A stretch of DNA of 64,000 bases from Wohlfahrtiimonas chitiniclastica DSM 18708 (GTDB lineage Bacteria; Pseudomonadota; Gammaproteobacteria; Cardiobacteriales; Wohlfahrtiimonadaceae), in contig NZ_AQXD01000001.1 of the NCBI RefSeq assembly GCF_000375345.1, forward strand, positions 698,600 through 762,599, written 5' to 3'. The position numbers were made by a program, and so were the translations under genes. The notes below the pieces were generated by a model. The model was not told the origin of the DNA, ran no database searches, and saw nothing but the letters and a program-made list of their open reading frames with translations. This document shows, piece by piece, positions 49,468 to 58,784 of this stretch. Numbering within the stretch: the first letter of the stretch is position 1; each line of letters begins with the position of its first letter.

Positions 49468-51030
49468 ATGTTTAAAATGCTCTCCAAATCTTTAAACGAC
49501 CATCTCAAAACATTAGGTGCTAAGGCCGATGGCATCAAACATGTGACGATGGGCTTAGAACGTGAAGGTTTGCGTGTGAATGAGCAAGGCCTGTTGAGCC
49601 AAGCGCCGCATCCGCGTGCCCTTGGTTCAGCATTGACAAACCCAAACATCACCACAGATTTTGCGGAAAATTTATTGGAGTTTGTCACCAATGTGTATCA
49701 CTCCCCTGAAGATCTCTATCAAGCATTAGATGAAATCCAGGCCTACACCGCAGAATGCTTAGATCATGAAGTGGTGTGGCCAGATTCCATGCCGCCCACC
49801 ATCAACAATGTTGATGACATTCCGATTGCTCAATATGGCACATCAAATGCTGCAAAAATGAAAACGCTGTACCGCACCGGTCTTGCCCATCGTTATGGCA
49901 AGATGATGCAAACCATCGCAGGCATTCATTTTAACTTCTCGTTGAGTGATGAGTTTTTTACCAATTGGCAAGCGGCACTTGGCAATACGCAATCCCTTCA
50001 AGATTTTAAATCAGAGCGCTATTTACACTTGATGCGTTCAGTGTCACGTTTTGGCTTTTTAGTGCCCTATTTCTTTGGCGCATCGCCTGTGATGCCCAAA
50101 ACCTTCCTACAAGAAGGCAGCCATCATCCATTTGAAACGTTTGATGATGAAACGGTGTATCTTAAAAATGCCACCTCCCTTCGTTTATCAGACATTGGCT
50201 ACAGTAACAACAAATGTAAATTCACAGTTTCGTTTAACTCATTGACAGATTACATCCGTGACATTGAGCGTGCTGTGTTGACGCCATGCGATAAAGTTTC
50301 CCACATTCCCACGAAAAAAGATGGTCAATATTTTCAGATCAATAATCACATTCTACAGATCGAAAATGAATACTATGCGAGCATTCGCCCCAAACAAGTG
50401 CTGAAAAGCGGTGAAACATTACTGAGCGCCTTAAAAACACGCGGGATTGAGTATGTGGAACTTCGCACGGTGGACATCATGCCAAGCGTGGCGACAGGTA
50501 TTTCTGTGGAAACCATCCGTTTTCTACAAGCCTTTTTAACCACTTGTTTGCTCTCTGATGCATTGCCGCTCAGTTATGATGAATATGAAGAAAACCGTAA
50601 AAATCTTGCTAAAGTGGCTGCCAATGGCCGTCAAGAAGGGTTAACACTCAATCTCTCTGGGCACGATTATCCATTGAAAGATTTATTGCGCTTTACGTTA
50701 GATTGGATTCGTCCTGTGGCAGAGATTTTAGGCGCGCCCTATGTGGCCACCTTATCGCCTTTGAAAAAAATGGTTCAATCAAGTGCATTGACGCCTTCGG
50801 CTGAACTCATCAAGTCATTACAATCGACTGACTTAAATTACAACGCTTATTGCATTGAAAAAGCGCTCGATTACAAGCAACATTATTTAACGGATCACAA
50901 GCTCACGGAGGCACAACGCGAACGATTTAAAACCCTCGCTCAAGACAGCATCGCTCGTCAAGAAGCGTTAGAGGCTGAACCTCAAATCGATTTTGATGAG
51001 TATTTAGCAAATTATTTTAAATCCATTTAA
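49468..51030 (+). CDS. gshA: Glutamate-cysteine ligase
   Basis: The first and rate-limiting step of glutathione synthesis, joining glutamate and cysteine with ATP. At 520 aa it matches the gammaproteobacterial GshA class (E. coli 518). The MGLEREGLRV motif near residue 28 carries the ATP/metal-binding glutamates, and the SLRLSDIGYSN block near 245 is typical. AAAGGAT precedes the ATG. It lies 11 bases after rnt; terC follows after 15 bases. Confidence 0.95.
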   Translation: MFKMLSKSLNDHLKTLGAKADGIKHVTMGLEREGLRVNEQGLLSQAPHPRALGSALTNPNITTDFAENLLEFVTNVYHSPEDLYQALDEIQAYTAECLDHEVVWPDSMPPTINNVDDIPIAQYGTSNAAKMKTLYRTGLAHRYGKMMQTIAGIHFNFSLSDEFFTNWQAALGNTQSLQDFKSERYLHLMRSVSRFGFLVPYFFGASPVMPKTFLQEGSHHPFETFDDETVYLKNATSLRLSDIGYSNNKCKFTVSFNSLTDYIRDIERAVLTPCDKVSHIPTKKDGQYFQINNHILQIENEYYASIRPKQVLKSGETLLSALKTRGIEYVELRTVDIMPSVATGISVETIRFLQAFLTTCLLSDALPLSYDEYEENRKNLAKVAANGRQEGLTLNLSGHDYPLKDLLRFTLDWIRPVAEILGAPYVATLSPLKKMVQSSALTPSAELIKSLQSTDLNYNAYCIEKALDYKQHYLTDHKLTEAQRERFKTLAQDSIARQEALEAEPQIDFDEYLANYFKSI

Positions 51031-51045
51031 GGACGTTTTTCCACC

Positions 51046-52026
51046 ATGAATCTAGACATTGGTTCACCGTTTTTATACACCGTTTTTGCCATTGCCGTTT
51101 TAATCATGATCGCTGTGGATATGCTTGCATTAAAGCAAACGGGCGATCACAAAGTGAGCACAAAAGAGGCGCTCATCTGGACGCTCATTTGGGTCACCGT
51201 TGCCCTTGTTTTCAATGGCTGGCTCTATTGGTATTTAGCCCATGGCGATTTTCCGGGGCTCACAGCCGCGGAGCAGCAAGCCCAAGCCACAGAAGCTGCT
51301 GTTGATTTCCTCACCGGTTACGTGCTTGAAAAATCACTCTCCATTGATAATATTTTCGTCTTTTTATTGATTTTCAGCTTCTTTAAAATTCCAGCAAAAT
51401 TCCAACGCCGCGTTTTGGTGTACGGCATCTTTGCCGCCATTGCCCTACGCATTTTGATGGTGTTGGTGGGTTCTGCCCTCATCTCACAATTTGAGTGGAT
51501 TTTGTATGTCTTTGGTGCCTTTTTGGTGTACACAGGATTTACGATGTTCAAAAAGCACGATGAAGAAGAAAACCTCAATGACAAATGGCTCATTCGCACT
51601 GTGAAAAATAAGTTCCGCTTCACGGATCGATTAGATGCAGAACACTTTTTCACGATAGAAAATGGTTTACGTTATGGCACGCCGCTGTTATTAGCGCTCA
51701 TCGTCATCACCATTTCTGACATTATTTTTGCAGTGGATTCTGTCCCTGCCATCTTTGCCATCACCAAAGATCCGTTCATTGTGATGACTTCTAACGTATT
51801 TGCGATTTTAGGGTTGCGCGCCATGTACTTCTTATTGGCCGACATGGCCGACCGCTTCCATTTCCTCCAGTATGGTTTAGCCACCATTCTCATTTTTATC
51901 GGTGGAAAAATGTTACTGCTCGCTTTAGACATTCACATCCCCACGTGGATTTCCCTTTCGGTGGTCTTACTGATTTTGGTGGGCTCTGTCGTGATATCAC
52001 TGAAGCGCAAACCTAAAGCATCTTAA
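51046..52026 (+). CDS. TerC-family membrane protein (Alx-like)
   Basis: A 326-aa protein with about nine helices and the family motif EKSLSIDNIFVFLLIF near residue 95, a conserved acidic pair in the later SDIIFAVDSVPAIFAITKD stretch (quoted in part), and a TerC fold. Members export manganese or help metal loading of secreted proteins; tellurite resistance is not implied. It is likely part of the run from clpP to this gene, ended by the hairpin just downstream. Confidence 0.9.
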   Translation: MNLDIGSPFLYTVFAIAVLIMIAVDMLALKQTGDHKVSTKEALIWTLIWVTVALVFNGWLYWYLAHGDFPGLTAAEQQAQATEAAVDFLTGYVLEKSLSIDNIFVFLLIFSFFKIPAKFQRRVLVYGIFAAIALRILMVLVGSALISQFEWILYVFGAFLVYTGFTMFKKHDEEENLNDKWLIRTVKNKFRFTDRLDAEHFFTIENGLRYGTPLLLALIVITISDIIFAVDSVPAIFAITKDPFIVMTSNVFAILGLRAMYFLLADMADRFHFLQYGLATILIFIGGKMLLLALDIHIPTWISLSVVLLILVGSVVISLKRKPKAS

Positions 52027-52032
52027 TCAACT

Positions 52033-52063
52033 AGCCTCACTATGACTCATAGCGGGGCTTTTT
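52033..52063 (+). terminator. Probable terminator after the TerC-family gene
   Basis: An imperfect hairpin (AGCCTC-A-CTAT with ATAG-C-GGGGCT around a GACTC loop, one mismatch) is followed by TTTTT. It separates the TerC gene from the permease. Confidence 0.65.
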
Positions 52064-52099
52064 AAATTCGCATTTGTCACAATTTTAGGAGACTTTTTC

Positions 52100-53416
52100 A
52101 TGTTAGAGCGAATCTTTAAACTTCGTGAGCATAAAACCAATGTTCAAACCGAAGTCTTAGGAGGGATGACGACATTCTTAGCAATGTCCTACATCATTTT
52201 TGTCAATCCGATCATCTTATCTAAAACCGGCATGGACATGGGTTCTGTGTTTGTGGCAACGTGTGTCGCCGCCGCAATCGGTACCTTCATCATGGCATTT
52301 TTGGCCAACTACCCCATTGCCGTTGCACCCGGCATGGGATTGAATGCCTTCTTTGCCTTCACCATTGTGGCGAACATGGGCTTTACTTGGCAGCAAGCAT
52401 TAGGTGGCGTATTTGTCTCTGGCGTCATTTTCTTAATTCTGACTGCGACAGGTTTACGTTCATGGATCATCGAAGGGATTCCGGCATCGTTACGCGCATC
52501 CGTTGCCGCAGGTATCGGCCTATTCTTAGCCTTCATCGGCTTACAATCAGCTCAAGTGGTGGTGGATGATTCCGCCACACTTGTTAAATTAGGTTCTCTC
52601 TCTAATCCCACCGTTTTATTCTGTGTGCTTGGCTTTTTAGTGATTGCAGTGTTAGATGCATTAAAAGTGAAAGGCGCCATTTTGATCGGTATTTTGGTGA
52701 TCTCCGCTTTAAGCATTTTCACAGGCAATACACATTTTGCCGGCATCGTTTCCATGCCGCCTTCAATCGCCCCAACCTTCTTCCAAATTGATTTCTCAAA
52801 AGTATTGGAAGCAGGCTTCTTACAAGTGATTTTAACCCTTGTATTGGTTGAACTATTTGATGCCACTGGCGTATTAATTGGCGTGGCAAAACGTGCCAAA
52901 ATTTTAGATGACACATCCCCTGAAAACAAAAAACGTTTCTCACGCGCACTCTTTGCAGACAGTACCTCGATTTTAGCAGGCAGTATGCTTGGCACAAGCT
53001 CTGTGACAGCGTATGTGGAAAGTGCATCAGGCGTACAAGCAGGCGGCCGCACCGGTTTAACGAGCGCAACCGTTGCCGTTCTTTTCTTAGTGGCACTCTT
53101 TTTCTCGCCATTATTAACAGCAGTGCCTGCCTATGCCACAGCGCCTGCTTTAATCTATTTGGCCTGTTTAATGCTTCGCGAATTGACAGAAGTGAACTGG
53201 GATGATTTAACTGATGCCATTCCGGCAGCCTTGATGGCATTTACCATGGCATTCACCTATTCGATTGCCAATGGCTTTGCTTTTGCCTTCATCAGCTATG
53301 TGGTGCTTAAAGTGTGTACTGGTAAATTCCGCCAAGTGCATCCTGCCACTTACATCATTGCAGCGCTGTTCTTAGTGAAATTCATTTTATACAGCATGGA
53401 AAGTGCCGCGGCATAA
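52100..53416 (+). CDS. NCS2/AzgA-type purine permease
   Basis: The 438-aa permease has about thirteen to fourteen helices. It has the AzgA/PbuG-type N terminus (EVLGGMTTFLAMSYIIFVNP), the APGMGLNAFFAF helix near 80, and LGTSSVTAYVESASGV near 300, the substrate-site region. Adenine, guanine or hypoxanthine import is expected. AGGAG is 9 bases before the ATG. The short leader has no room for a purine riboswitch. A strong terminator follows. Confidence 0.92.
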   Translation: MLERIFKLREHKTNVQTEVLGGMTTFLAMSYIIFVNPIILSKTGMDMGSVFVATCVAAAIGTFIMAFLANYPIAVAPGMGLNAFFAFTIVANMGFTWQQALGGVFVSGVIFLILTATGLRSWIIEGIPASLRASVAAGIGLFLAFIGLQSAQVVVDDSATLVKLGSLSNPTVLFCVLGFLVIAVLDALKVKGAILIGILVISALSIFTGNTHFAGIVSMPPSIAPTFFQIDFSKVLEAGFLQVILTLVLVELFDATGVLIGVAKRAKILDDTSPENKKRFSRALFADSTSILAGSMLGTSSVTAYVESASGVQAGGRTGLTSATVAVLFLVALFFSPLLTAVPAYATAPALIYLACLMLRELTEVNWDDLTDAIPAALMAFTMAFTYSIANGFAFAFISYVVLKVCTGKFRQVHPATYIIAALFLVKFILYSMESAAA

Positions 53417-53444
53417 TCTTGAGCCACCCTGTACAATCAAAATC

Positions 53445-53479
53445 ATCCCATTTAGGATAACCTAGATGGGATTTTTTTA
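53445..53479 (+). terminator. Strong rho-independent terminator of the purine permease gene
   Basis: ATCCCATTTAGG (53445-53456) pairs over all 12 bases with CCTAGATGGGAT (53461-53472), with one T-G pair and an ATAA loop, followed by a run of seven T. Confidence 0.9.
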
Positions 53480-53570
53480 ATCTTTACACATTTTTGACAA
53501 TTTTCAGCAATCTTTTGCAACACTTGACGTACACTATCTAATCGAGTTCATTTCCATTTTAAGGTCATTC

Positions 53571-54581
53571 ATGCGTCGATTTTTTACTGTGCTATCCCTG
53601 ACTGTTTTGATACTGCCGATTGCCTTTGGTGAGCCGCGCCCGATTTTAGTGGAAGTGGCGGAGACACAAATCATCCCAAAAGTTGAATACATCAATGCCG
53701 TGGGCACATTATTGCCCTATGAGCGCGTGATCATTCGCCCAGAAATGTCTGGCAAAATCACTGAAGTGGCCGTCAAAGAAGGCGCCCGCGTGACGGCGCA
53801 AGAAGTACTCTTTCGCTTTGATGATCGCTTAGCCACCGCGCAATATAAAAATGCCACCGCAAATTTGATGAATGCCATGCAAAACGTCAAACGGCTAGAA
53901 GCCTCAAAAGGCAGCGCGAGCGCCCAGCAGTTAGATGCCGCAAAAACAGCAGCCTTACAAGCCGAAGCAGATTTAGAGATGGCTGAAGTGACCTTAGATC
54001 GCACCGTGATTAAAGCGCCCTTTAATGGTCGCCTTGGGCTCATCAACCACTTTGCGGGCAGCTACGTGCAATCTGGCAGTGATTTAACCACGATTGTGGA
54101 TACAGAAAAACTCAAACTTGAATTCAACTTACCAGAGCGCTTAGCCCATACCGTGCGCCTCAATCAACCCTTACAATTTTCAGTGGATAATTTCCCGAAA
54201 AAAACCTTCACCGCAGAAATTTACGCGTTAAGCCCTGAAATTGAACAAGAGGGACGATCTCTAACGGTACGCGCTATTTACGATAATCAGGATGACGCAT
54301 TGCTGCCCGGCATGTTCTCGCGCATCTTCCTTGAAATTCCTTTAGGTTACCAAGTCATCATGGTGCCAGAAGAAGCCGTATTTTCCGCAGAAGGCAAACA
54401 ATATGTGTACACCGTTGTGCCACAAGGTGAGCAGAAGATTGCTAAACTCACAGAAGTCACCTTAGGCGATCGCTCAAGTTATGCGATTGAAGTCTTGCAC
54501 GGGTTACAAAAAGATGATGTGGTGGTGAAAGTTGGCCAAGCAAAATTGCGTGATGGAGCGGTGATTCATGAAGCTCTCTGA
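53571..54581 (+). CDS. RND efflux periplasmic adaptor (membrane fusion protein)
   Basis: The 336-aa protein has a signal peptide (about 1-20), a biotinyl/lipoyl-like domain split around a coiled hairpin (IIRPEMSGKITEVAV and VIKAPFNGRLGL blocks), and beta-barrel and membrane-proximal domains. It resembles MexC/VexC-type adaptors. The hairpin is short, as in minimal RND adaptors. It overlaps the pump gene by 14 bases, so the two are translationally coupled. No outer-membrane factor gene is adjacent. Confidence 0.92.
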   Translation: MRRFFTVLSLTVLILPIAFGEPRPILVEVAETQIIPKVEYINAVGTLLPYERVIIRPEMSGKITEVAVKEGARVTAQEVLFRFDDRLATAQYKNATANLMNAMQNVKRLEASKGSASAQQLDAAKTAALQAEADLEMAEVTLDRTVIKAPFNGRLGLINHFAGSYVQSGSDLTTIVDTEKLKLEFNLPERLAHTVRLNQPLQFSVDNFPKKTFTAEIYALSPEIEQEGRSLTVRAIYDNQDDALLPGMFSRIFLEIPLGYQVIMVPEEAVFSAEGKQYVYTVVPQGEQKIAKLTEVTLGDRSSYAIEVLHGLQKDDVVVKVGQAKLRDGAVIHEAL

Positions 54582-57500
54582 TCTCTCCATTCGCCGCCCT
54601 GTTTTCGCCATCGTTCTCAACATTCTCATCATTTTGCTTGGCATTGTGGGTTTGAGTCGCATGAGCATTCGAGAATACCCCAATATTGATCAGCCTGTGA
54701 TCAGCGTGCGCACGATGTACAGCGGCGCGAGCCCAGACATCATTGAAACTCAAGTCACCAAACCCATTGAAGATGCATTGACAAGCATCGATGGCATTGA
54801 TTATTTAAGCTCCATGTCGCGCCGCGGCATGTCCTTTGTGAACATCACGTTTAACCCCAACAAAAACATCGAAGAGGCAGCCAATGATGTGCGTGATCGA
54901 ATCTCACGCGCGAAACGCCAACTGCCAGATGATGTGGATGAGCCCCTCATCAATAAAAGTGATTCTGATGCGGATCCTGTGATGATTTTAACCCTCACCA
55001 GTGATACGCTCTCCTCAATCGAACTCACGCAGCTCATTGAAAACAATATTCAGCCTCAAGTCGAACTCCTTGAAGGCATCTCCATGCTTGAACTTTGGGG
55101 CGCGCGTGATCCTGTAATGCGCATTTGGTTAGACACTGAAAAGATGGCGGCGTTTGACATCGAAATTGCCGACATTGAATCGGCGCTGCGTAAACAAAAT
55201 GTGGAGATTCCTGCCGGCACCATCAAAAGCAATGCCCGTGAGCTTGCCATTGTGGCGCAAACAGATTTAAACACTGTGGATGAATTTGGCAACATCATCA
55301 TCAAAACCACGCACCAAAATAACAATCAGCACATTGTGCGTTTGAAAGATTTAGCAAATGTGGAGCTAGGCGGCGTCGAAGAGACTTCACGTCCACGCAT
55401 GAATGGCAAGCGCGGCGTTGGGATTGCCATCATTAAGCAATCGACCGCCAATCCGCTCACCATTTCAGACAATATCCGTAAAATTCTGCCCACATTGCGT
55501 GAATCCCTACCCGATGATACCGCGCTTGAAATCAGCTCTGACAACTCCATTTTCATCCAAAAATCCCTACAATCGGTTTATTCCACCATTGTGGAAGCGC
55601 TGATTTTTGTGGGCATCATCATTTTCTTCTTTCTGCGCAGCGCGCGCGCCACATTAATCCCGATGGTGACCGTACCAATTGCCTTAATTGGCACACTCTT
55701 TGCCATGTATTTGTTAGGTTATTCCATCAATACCTTAACCATGCTCGCATTTGTGTTGGCCATTGGACTTGTGGTGGATGATGCGATTGTGATGCTCGAA
55801 AACATCCATCGCCACATCGAAGCGGGATTATCGCCCTTAGATGCCGCATTTAAAGGCTCAAAAGAGATTGGGCTTGCCATCATCGCGATGACCCTCACCC
55901 TTGCCGCGGTCTTTTTACCGTTAACCTTCACAGAGGGTCGCATTGGGCAGCTCTTTGTGGAATTTGCCGTGACGCTCTCCATCGCCGTCATCATCTCAGG
56001 TTTTACAGCGCTCACACTCTCACCGATGATGTGCGCAAAATTATTGCCTGCAAAATCCACTGAAAAAAAGGGGCGCATTTTTAACCTCATTGAATCGGGC
56101 TTTGATGGACTCACGCGTGCCTATACGTCAAGATTACGCCGCATCATACCAAAGCGCATGCTCATTGTGAGCATCATGATGCTCACTTTGATCGCAAGCT
56201 ACAGCATCTATCAAATATTACCGAAAATGCTCGCGCCCATTGAGGATCGTGGCTTTATTCGCATCACAGCCATTGCCCCAGAAGGTGCAACGGTGGATTT
56301 TACGGATCGCTACTTGACGGACATTGAGGATCATCTCTTAACGACGCTGCCTGAATCAGTGATCTTTGTGGTGTCAGGTGTTGCCGCAGGCGGTATTGGT
56401 AACGTGATGCTGCCCGATTGGGATACACGCAGTGAATCACAAATGAGCATCGTGCAACGCCTCAATCAATCCTTTCGCAACATTGCCCTTGGCTTACGCG
56501 TTTTTGCGAGCAATCCGCAATCTTTAGGGCAAGATGGGCGCTCAAAAGCTGTGGAAGTTGTGGTGCGCTCCACAGAGAGCTTTGCAACCCTTGATCAGCA
56601 CATGACAGAGATCATGGCAAAGCTCAATCAAGACAATCGCTTAGTGACGCCTGATCATAACCTTCGTCTCAATACGCCACAATTGGAAGTGGATGTGGAT
56701 CGCGAGAAATTGGCGCTCCTTGGGATTGATGTCAATGCCGTTGGCCGAGCATTAGAAACGGCTTTAGGCGGCCGAACAGTGACGCGCTTTAAAGAAGGTT
56801 CAGAGCAATATGATGTGCTCGTCCAAGTTGAGCCCACGCAACGCAATGAGCCCAATCACCTAAAAAACATCTATGTGCGCTCGAATAAAAATCAGATGAT
56901 TCCTTTGTCCAATTTCGTCACCATTCGTGAAACTGTGGCACCGCAAAATCTTAATCACTTCAATAAATTAAGAGCGGTGACCCTTTCGGCCGATTTAGCG
57001 GAAAATGTCTCCCAAGGCGAAGGGATCGCTGCCGTTGAAAATGCCATTCGTGAGGTGATGCCTGATGCCCTATTAGATTATACTGGCAGCGCGCGCGAAT
57101 TTAAAAGTTCAGGCAGCGCGATGAGCATTGTATTTTTATTGGCAATTGTGTTCATTTATTTGGTGTTAGCCGCGCAGTTTGAATCATGGATGGATCCATT
57201 GATCATCTTATTATCTGTGCCCTTAGCGGCATTAGGTGCGCTCCTTGCCTTATACTTTACAGGCAATGGCATCAATATTTATAGTCAAATTGGGTTGGTG
57301 ACGCTCGTTGGGCTCATCACAAAACATGGCATTTTACTCGTTGCCTTTGCCAATCAGTTGCAAGATCAGGGCAAAGATCGCATCGCTGCCATGATCGAAT
57401 CGGCCAGTTTACGCCTACGCCCCATTTTGATGACCACCGGTGCAATGGTGCTTGGTTCATTGCCTTTAGCCCTCGCCCATGGCGCAGGCGCTGAATCACG

Positions 57501-57624
57501 TGCCACCATCGGCTGGGTGATTGTGGGCGGTTTAGCCCTTGGAACACTGCTGACGCTCTTTGTGGTGCCAAGCTTATATTTAATGTTCAGTCGTCATCAT
57601 CGACGCTTAGGACGACACACATAA
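54568..57624 (+). CDS. RND multidrug efflux pump permease (HAE1 family)
   Basis: A 1018-aa AcrB/MexD-like pump with twelve helices and two large periplasmic loops. The proton-relay aspartates are visible as Asp404-Asp405 in the GLVVDDAIVMLENI helix 4. Drug or fatty-acid efflux driven by proton import is expected; the substrate range is not readable. It would need a distantly encoded TolC-like channel. Its last 28 bases overlap the 3' end of the convergent methyltransferase gene. Confidence 0.94.
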   Translation: MKLSDLSIRRPVFAIVLNILIILLGIVGLSRMSIREYPNIDQPVISVRTMYSGASPDIIETQVTKPIEDALTSIDGIDYLSSMSRRGMSFVNITFNPNKNIEEAANDVRDRISRAKRQLPDDVDEPLINKSDSDADPVMILTLTSDTLSSIELTQLIENNIQPQVELLEGISMLELWGARDPVMRIWLDTEKMAAFDIEIADIESALRKQNVEIPAGTIKSNARELAIVAQTDLNTVDEFGNIIIKTTHQNNNQHIVRLKDLANVELGGVEETSRPRMNGKRGVGIAIIKQSTANPLTISDNIRKILPTLRESLPDDTALEISSDNSIFIQKSLQSVYSTIVEALIFVGIIIFFFLRSARATLIPMVTVPIALIGTLFAMYLLGYSINTLTMLAFVLAIGLVVDDAIVMLENIHRHIEAGLSPLDAAFKGSKEIGLAIIAMTLTLAAVFLPLTFTEGRIGQLFVEFAVTLSIAVIISGFTALTLSPMMCAKLLPAKSTEKKGRIFNLIESGFDGLTRAYTSRLRRIIPKRMLIVSIMMLTLIASYSIYQILPKMLAPIEDRGFIRITAIAPEGATVDFTDRYLTDIEDHLLTTLPESVIFVVSGVAAGGIGNVMLPDWDTRSESQMSIVQRLNQSFRNIALGLRVFASNPQSLGQDGRSKAVEVVVRSTESFATLDQHMTEIMAKLNQDNRLVTPDHNLRLNTPQLEVDVDREKLALLGIDVNAVGRALETALGGRTVTRFKEGSEQYDVLVQVEPTQRNEPNHLKNIYVRSNKNQMIPLSNFVTIRETVAPQNLNHFNKLRAVTLSADLAENVSQGEGIAAVENAIREVMPDALLDYTGSAREFKSSGSAMSIVFLLAIVFIYLVLAAQFESWMDPLIILLSVPLAALGALLALYFTGNGINIYSQIGLVTLVGLITKHGILLVAFANQLQDQGKDRIAAMIESASLRLRPILMTTGAMVLGSLPLALAHGAGAESRATIGWVIVGGLALGTLLTLFVVPSLYLMFSRHHRRLGRHT

Positions 57625-58151
57625 ACAAATGCTGGTGGGAAATTTTTCACCACAAATTGCTTCTCCCAATCAAAATAACGGGAGAGCAATTTCTCCATGC
57701 GATTGGTGTATTGAAACAAAATGAAGGTGCCCTGTGTCTCTTCTAAAATTTGTGCTGTCACCTTTAAAATGCGCAGTGAAATGCGCAGTGGCAAGGATAA
57801 AAATGGCAAGCATGAAAAGATGATGTCAAAAGGTTGATCAAGAGTTTCAGCGGAAACTTTACAGATTTTTAGGCGCGGATCATGAATTTCATCCAACGAT
57901 TCAAAGAAAATTGAATTGATTTCATAAGCATATAACGCAGCATCTTGCCCCATTGCACGTAAAATGTGGTGCGTCAAAACGCCATCACCAGCCCCAAGCT
58001 CTGCCACCAATAGTGAAGGCGTGCGCCAATTGACTTGATGGACCATCGCTTCACACAACGCTGGTGAAGATGGCATCAAAGTGCCCACACTTCTTGGCGA
58101 GTGAATGAAACTATTAATATAATTGAGATGCTTTTTAAAGCGCGCAGACAT
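57597..58151 (-). CDS. SAM-dependent methyltransferase, PmtA/rRNA-dimethylase-like
   Basis: A 184-aa class I methyltransferase. The N terminus FIHSPRSVGTLMPSS is typical of phospholipid N-methyltransferase (PmtA)-like proteins; the SAM motif I is ELGAGDGVLT near residue 50, and motif IV DIIFSCLPFLSLP lies near 110. Phosphatidylethanolamine methylation is possible, but substrate assignment is uncertain. The 3' end overlaps the convergent RND gene. Confidence 0.72.
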   Translation of the reverse strand: MSARFKKHLNYINSFIHSPRSVGTLMPSSPALCEAMVHQVNWRTPSLLVAELGAGDGVLTHHILRAMGQDAALYAYEINSIFFESLDEIHDPRLKICKVSAETLDQPFDIIFSCLPFLSLPLRISLRILKVTAQILEETQGTFILFQYTNRMEKLLSRYFDWEKQFVVKNFPPAFVYVCRPKRR

Positions 58152-58180
58152 GTGACCGTCCTTTTTTTATGATCTACAAC

Positions 58181-58203
58181 AAAAAAGCACGCAAGGCGTG
58201 CTT
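58181..58203 (-). terminator. Rho-independent terminator of the SlyB-like lipoprotein gene
   Basis: AAGCACGC (58185-58192) pairs with GCGTGCTT (58196-58203) around a 3-base loop, followed in the leftward direction by a T run. Confidence 0.85.
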
Positions 58204-58219
58204 ATGATATGAGCGCCAA

Positions 58220-58687
58220 TTAAATGGGATTGACGCGGCTCGTACCTTCACGAGTGGTGGTGATTGACACCCGTTGACCCGCATAAAATTGCGTGCCATC
58301 CGCCGCTTGTACATAAGCGCGCGTGGTGTGCGTGCCATCTAAGGTCACTAAGATTTCAACGCCTTGAGATTTGGTCATGCCTTCTTCAGCAGCCGCACCG
58401 GCTAACACACCGACCGCGGCCCCTGCGATGGTGGCCAATGCTTTACCGCGACCGCCACCAATGGAGTTTGCAGCCACGCCACCTAATGCACCCCCTGTCA
58501 CAGCGCCTAAACCTGTTTTCGTGCCTTCGATTTTCACAGGGCGCGTGCTCACCACTGTGCCAATTTGTACCGTTTGGGCTTGACGTGCTTCAGAACGTGA
58601 ATAGCTATCCCCTGATAATGATGAGGCACAACCTGTCACAAAGACGGAAGCCACCATTAACACCAATGCTTTTTGACGTAAGTTCAT
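58220..58687 (-). CDS. slyB: Glycine-zipper outer membrane lipoprotein, SlyB/Pcp-like
   Basis: The 155-aa precursor has a lipoprotein signal with lipobox VTG-Cys20. A glycine-zipper region (about 70-110, GGALGGVAANSIGGG type) and a small C-terminal beta domain (about 115-150) follow. SlyB-like lipoproteins support outer-membrane integrity, and in enterics SlyB is PhoPQ-regulated. The ATG at 58687 has AAGGAT 5 bases upstream; the longer open frame from 58708 is not needed. Confidence 0.88.
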   Translation of the reverse strand: MNLRQKALVLMVASVFVTGCASSLSGDSYSRSEARQAQTVQIGTVVSTRPVKIEGTKTGLGAVTGGALGGVAANSIGGGRGKALATIAGAAVGVLAGAAAEEGMTKSQGVEILVTLDGTHTTRAYVQAADGTQFYAGQRVSITTTREGTSRVNPI

Positions 58688-58784
58688 AATGTATCCTTTG
58701 AATATCATTCAAATCCAATCATGCCTATAGTTTAATGCATAAACCGCTAGAATGCGCGTTTGATTCCATTAAAAATGTTTAAAA

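Noticed and set aside
52027-52099. Possible purine riboswitch before the AzgA-type permease
   Set aside because: Only about 70 bases are available, mostly used by the preceding terminator; no three-helix aptamer core is seen.
58264-58689. 141-codon rightward open frame opposite the SlyB-like gene
   Set aside because: Antisense shadow; Pro/His/Arg/Leu-rich product with no homology I can see; the lipoprotein with lipobox on the other strand explains the region.
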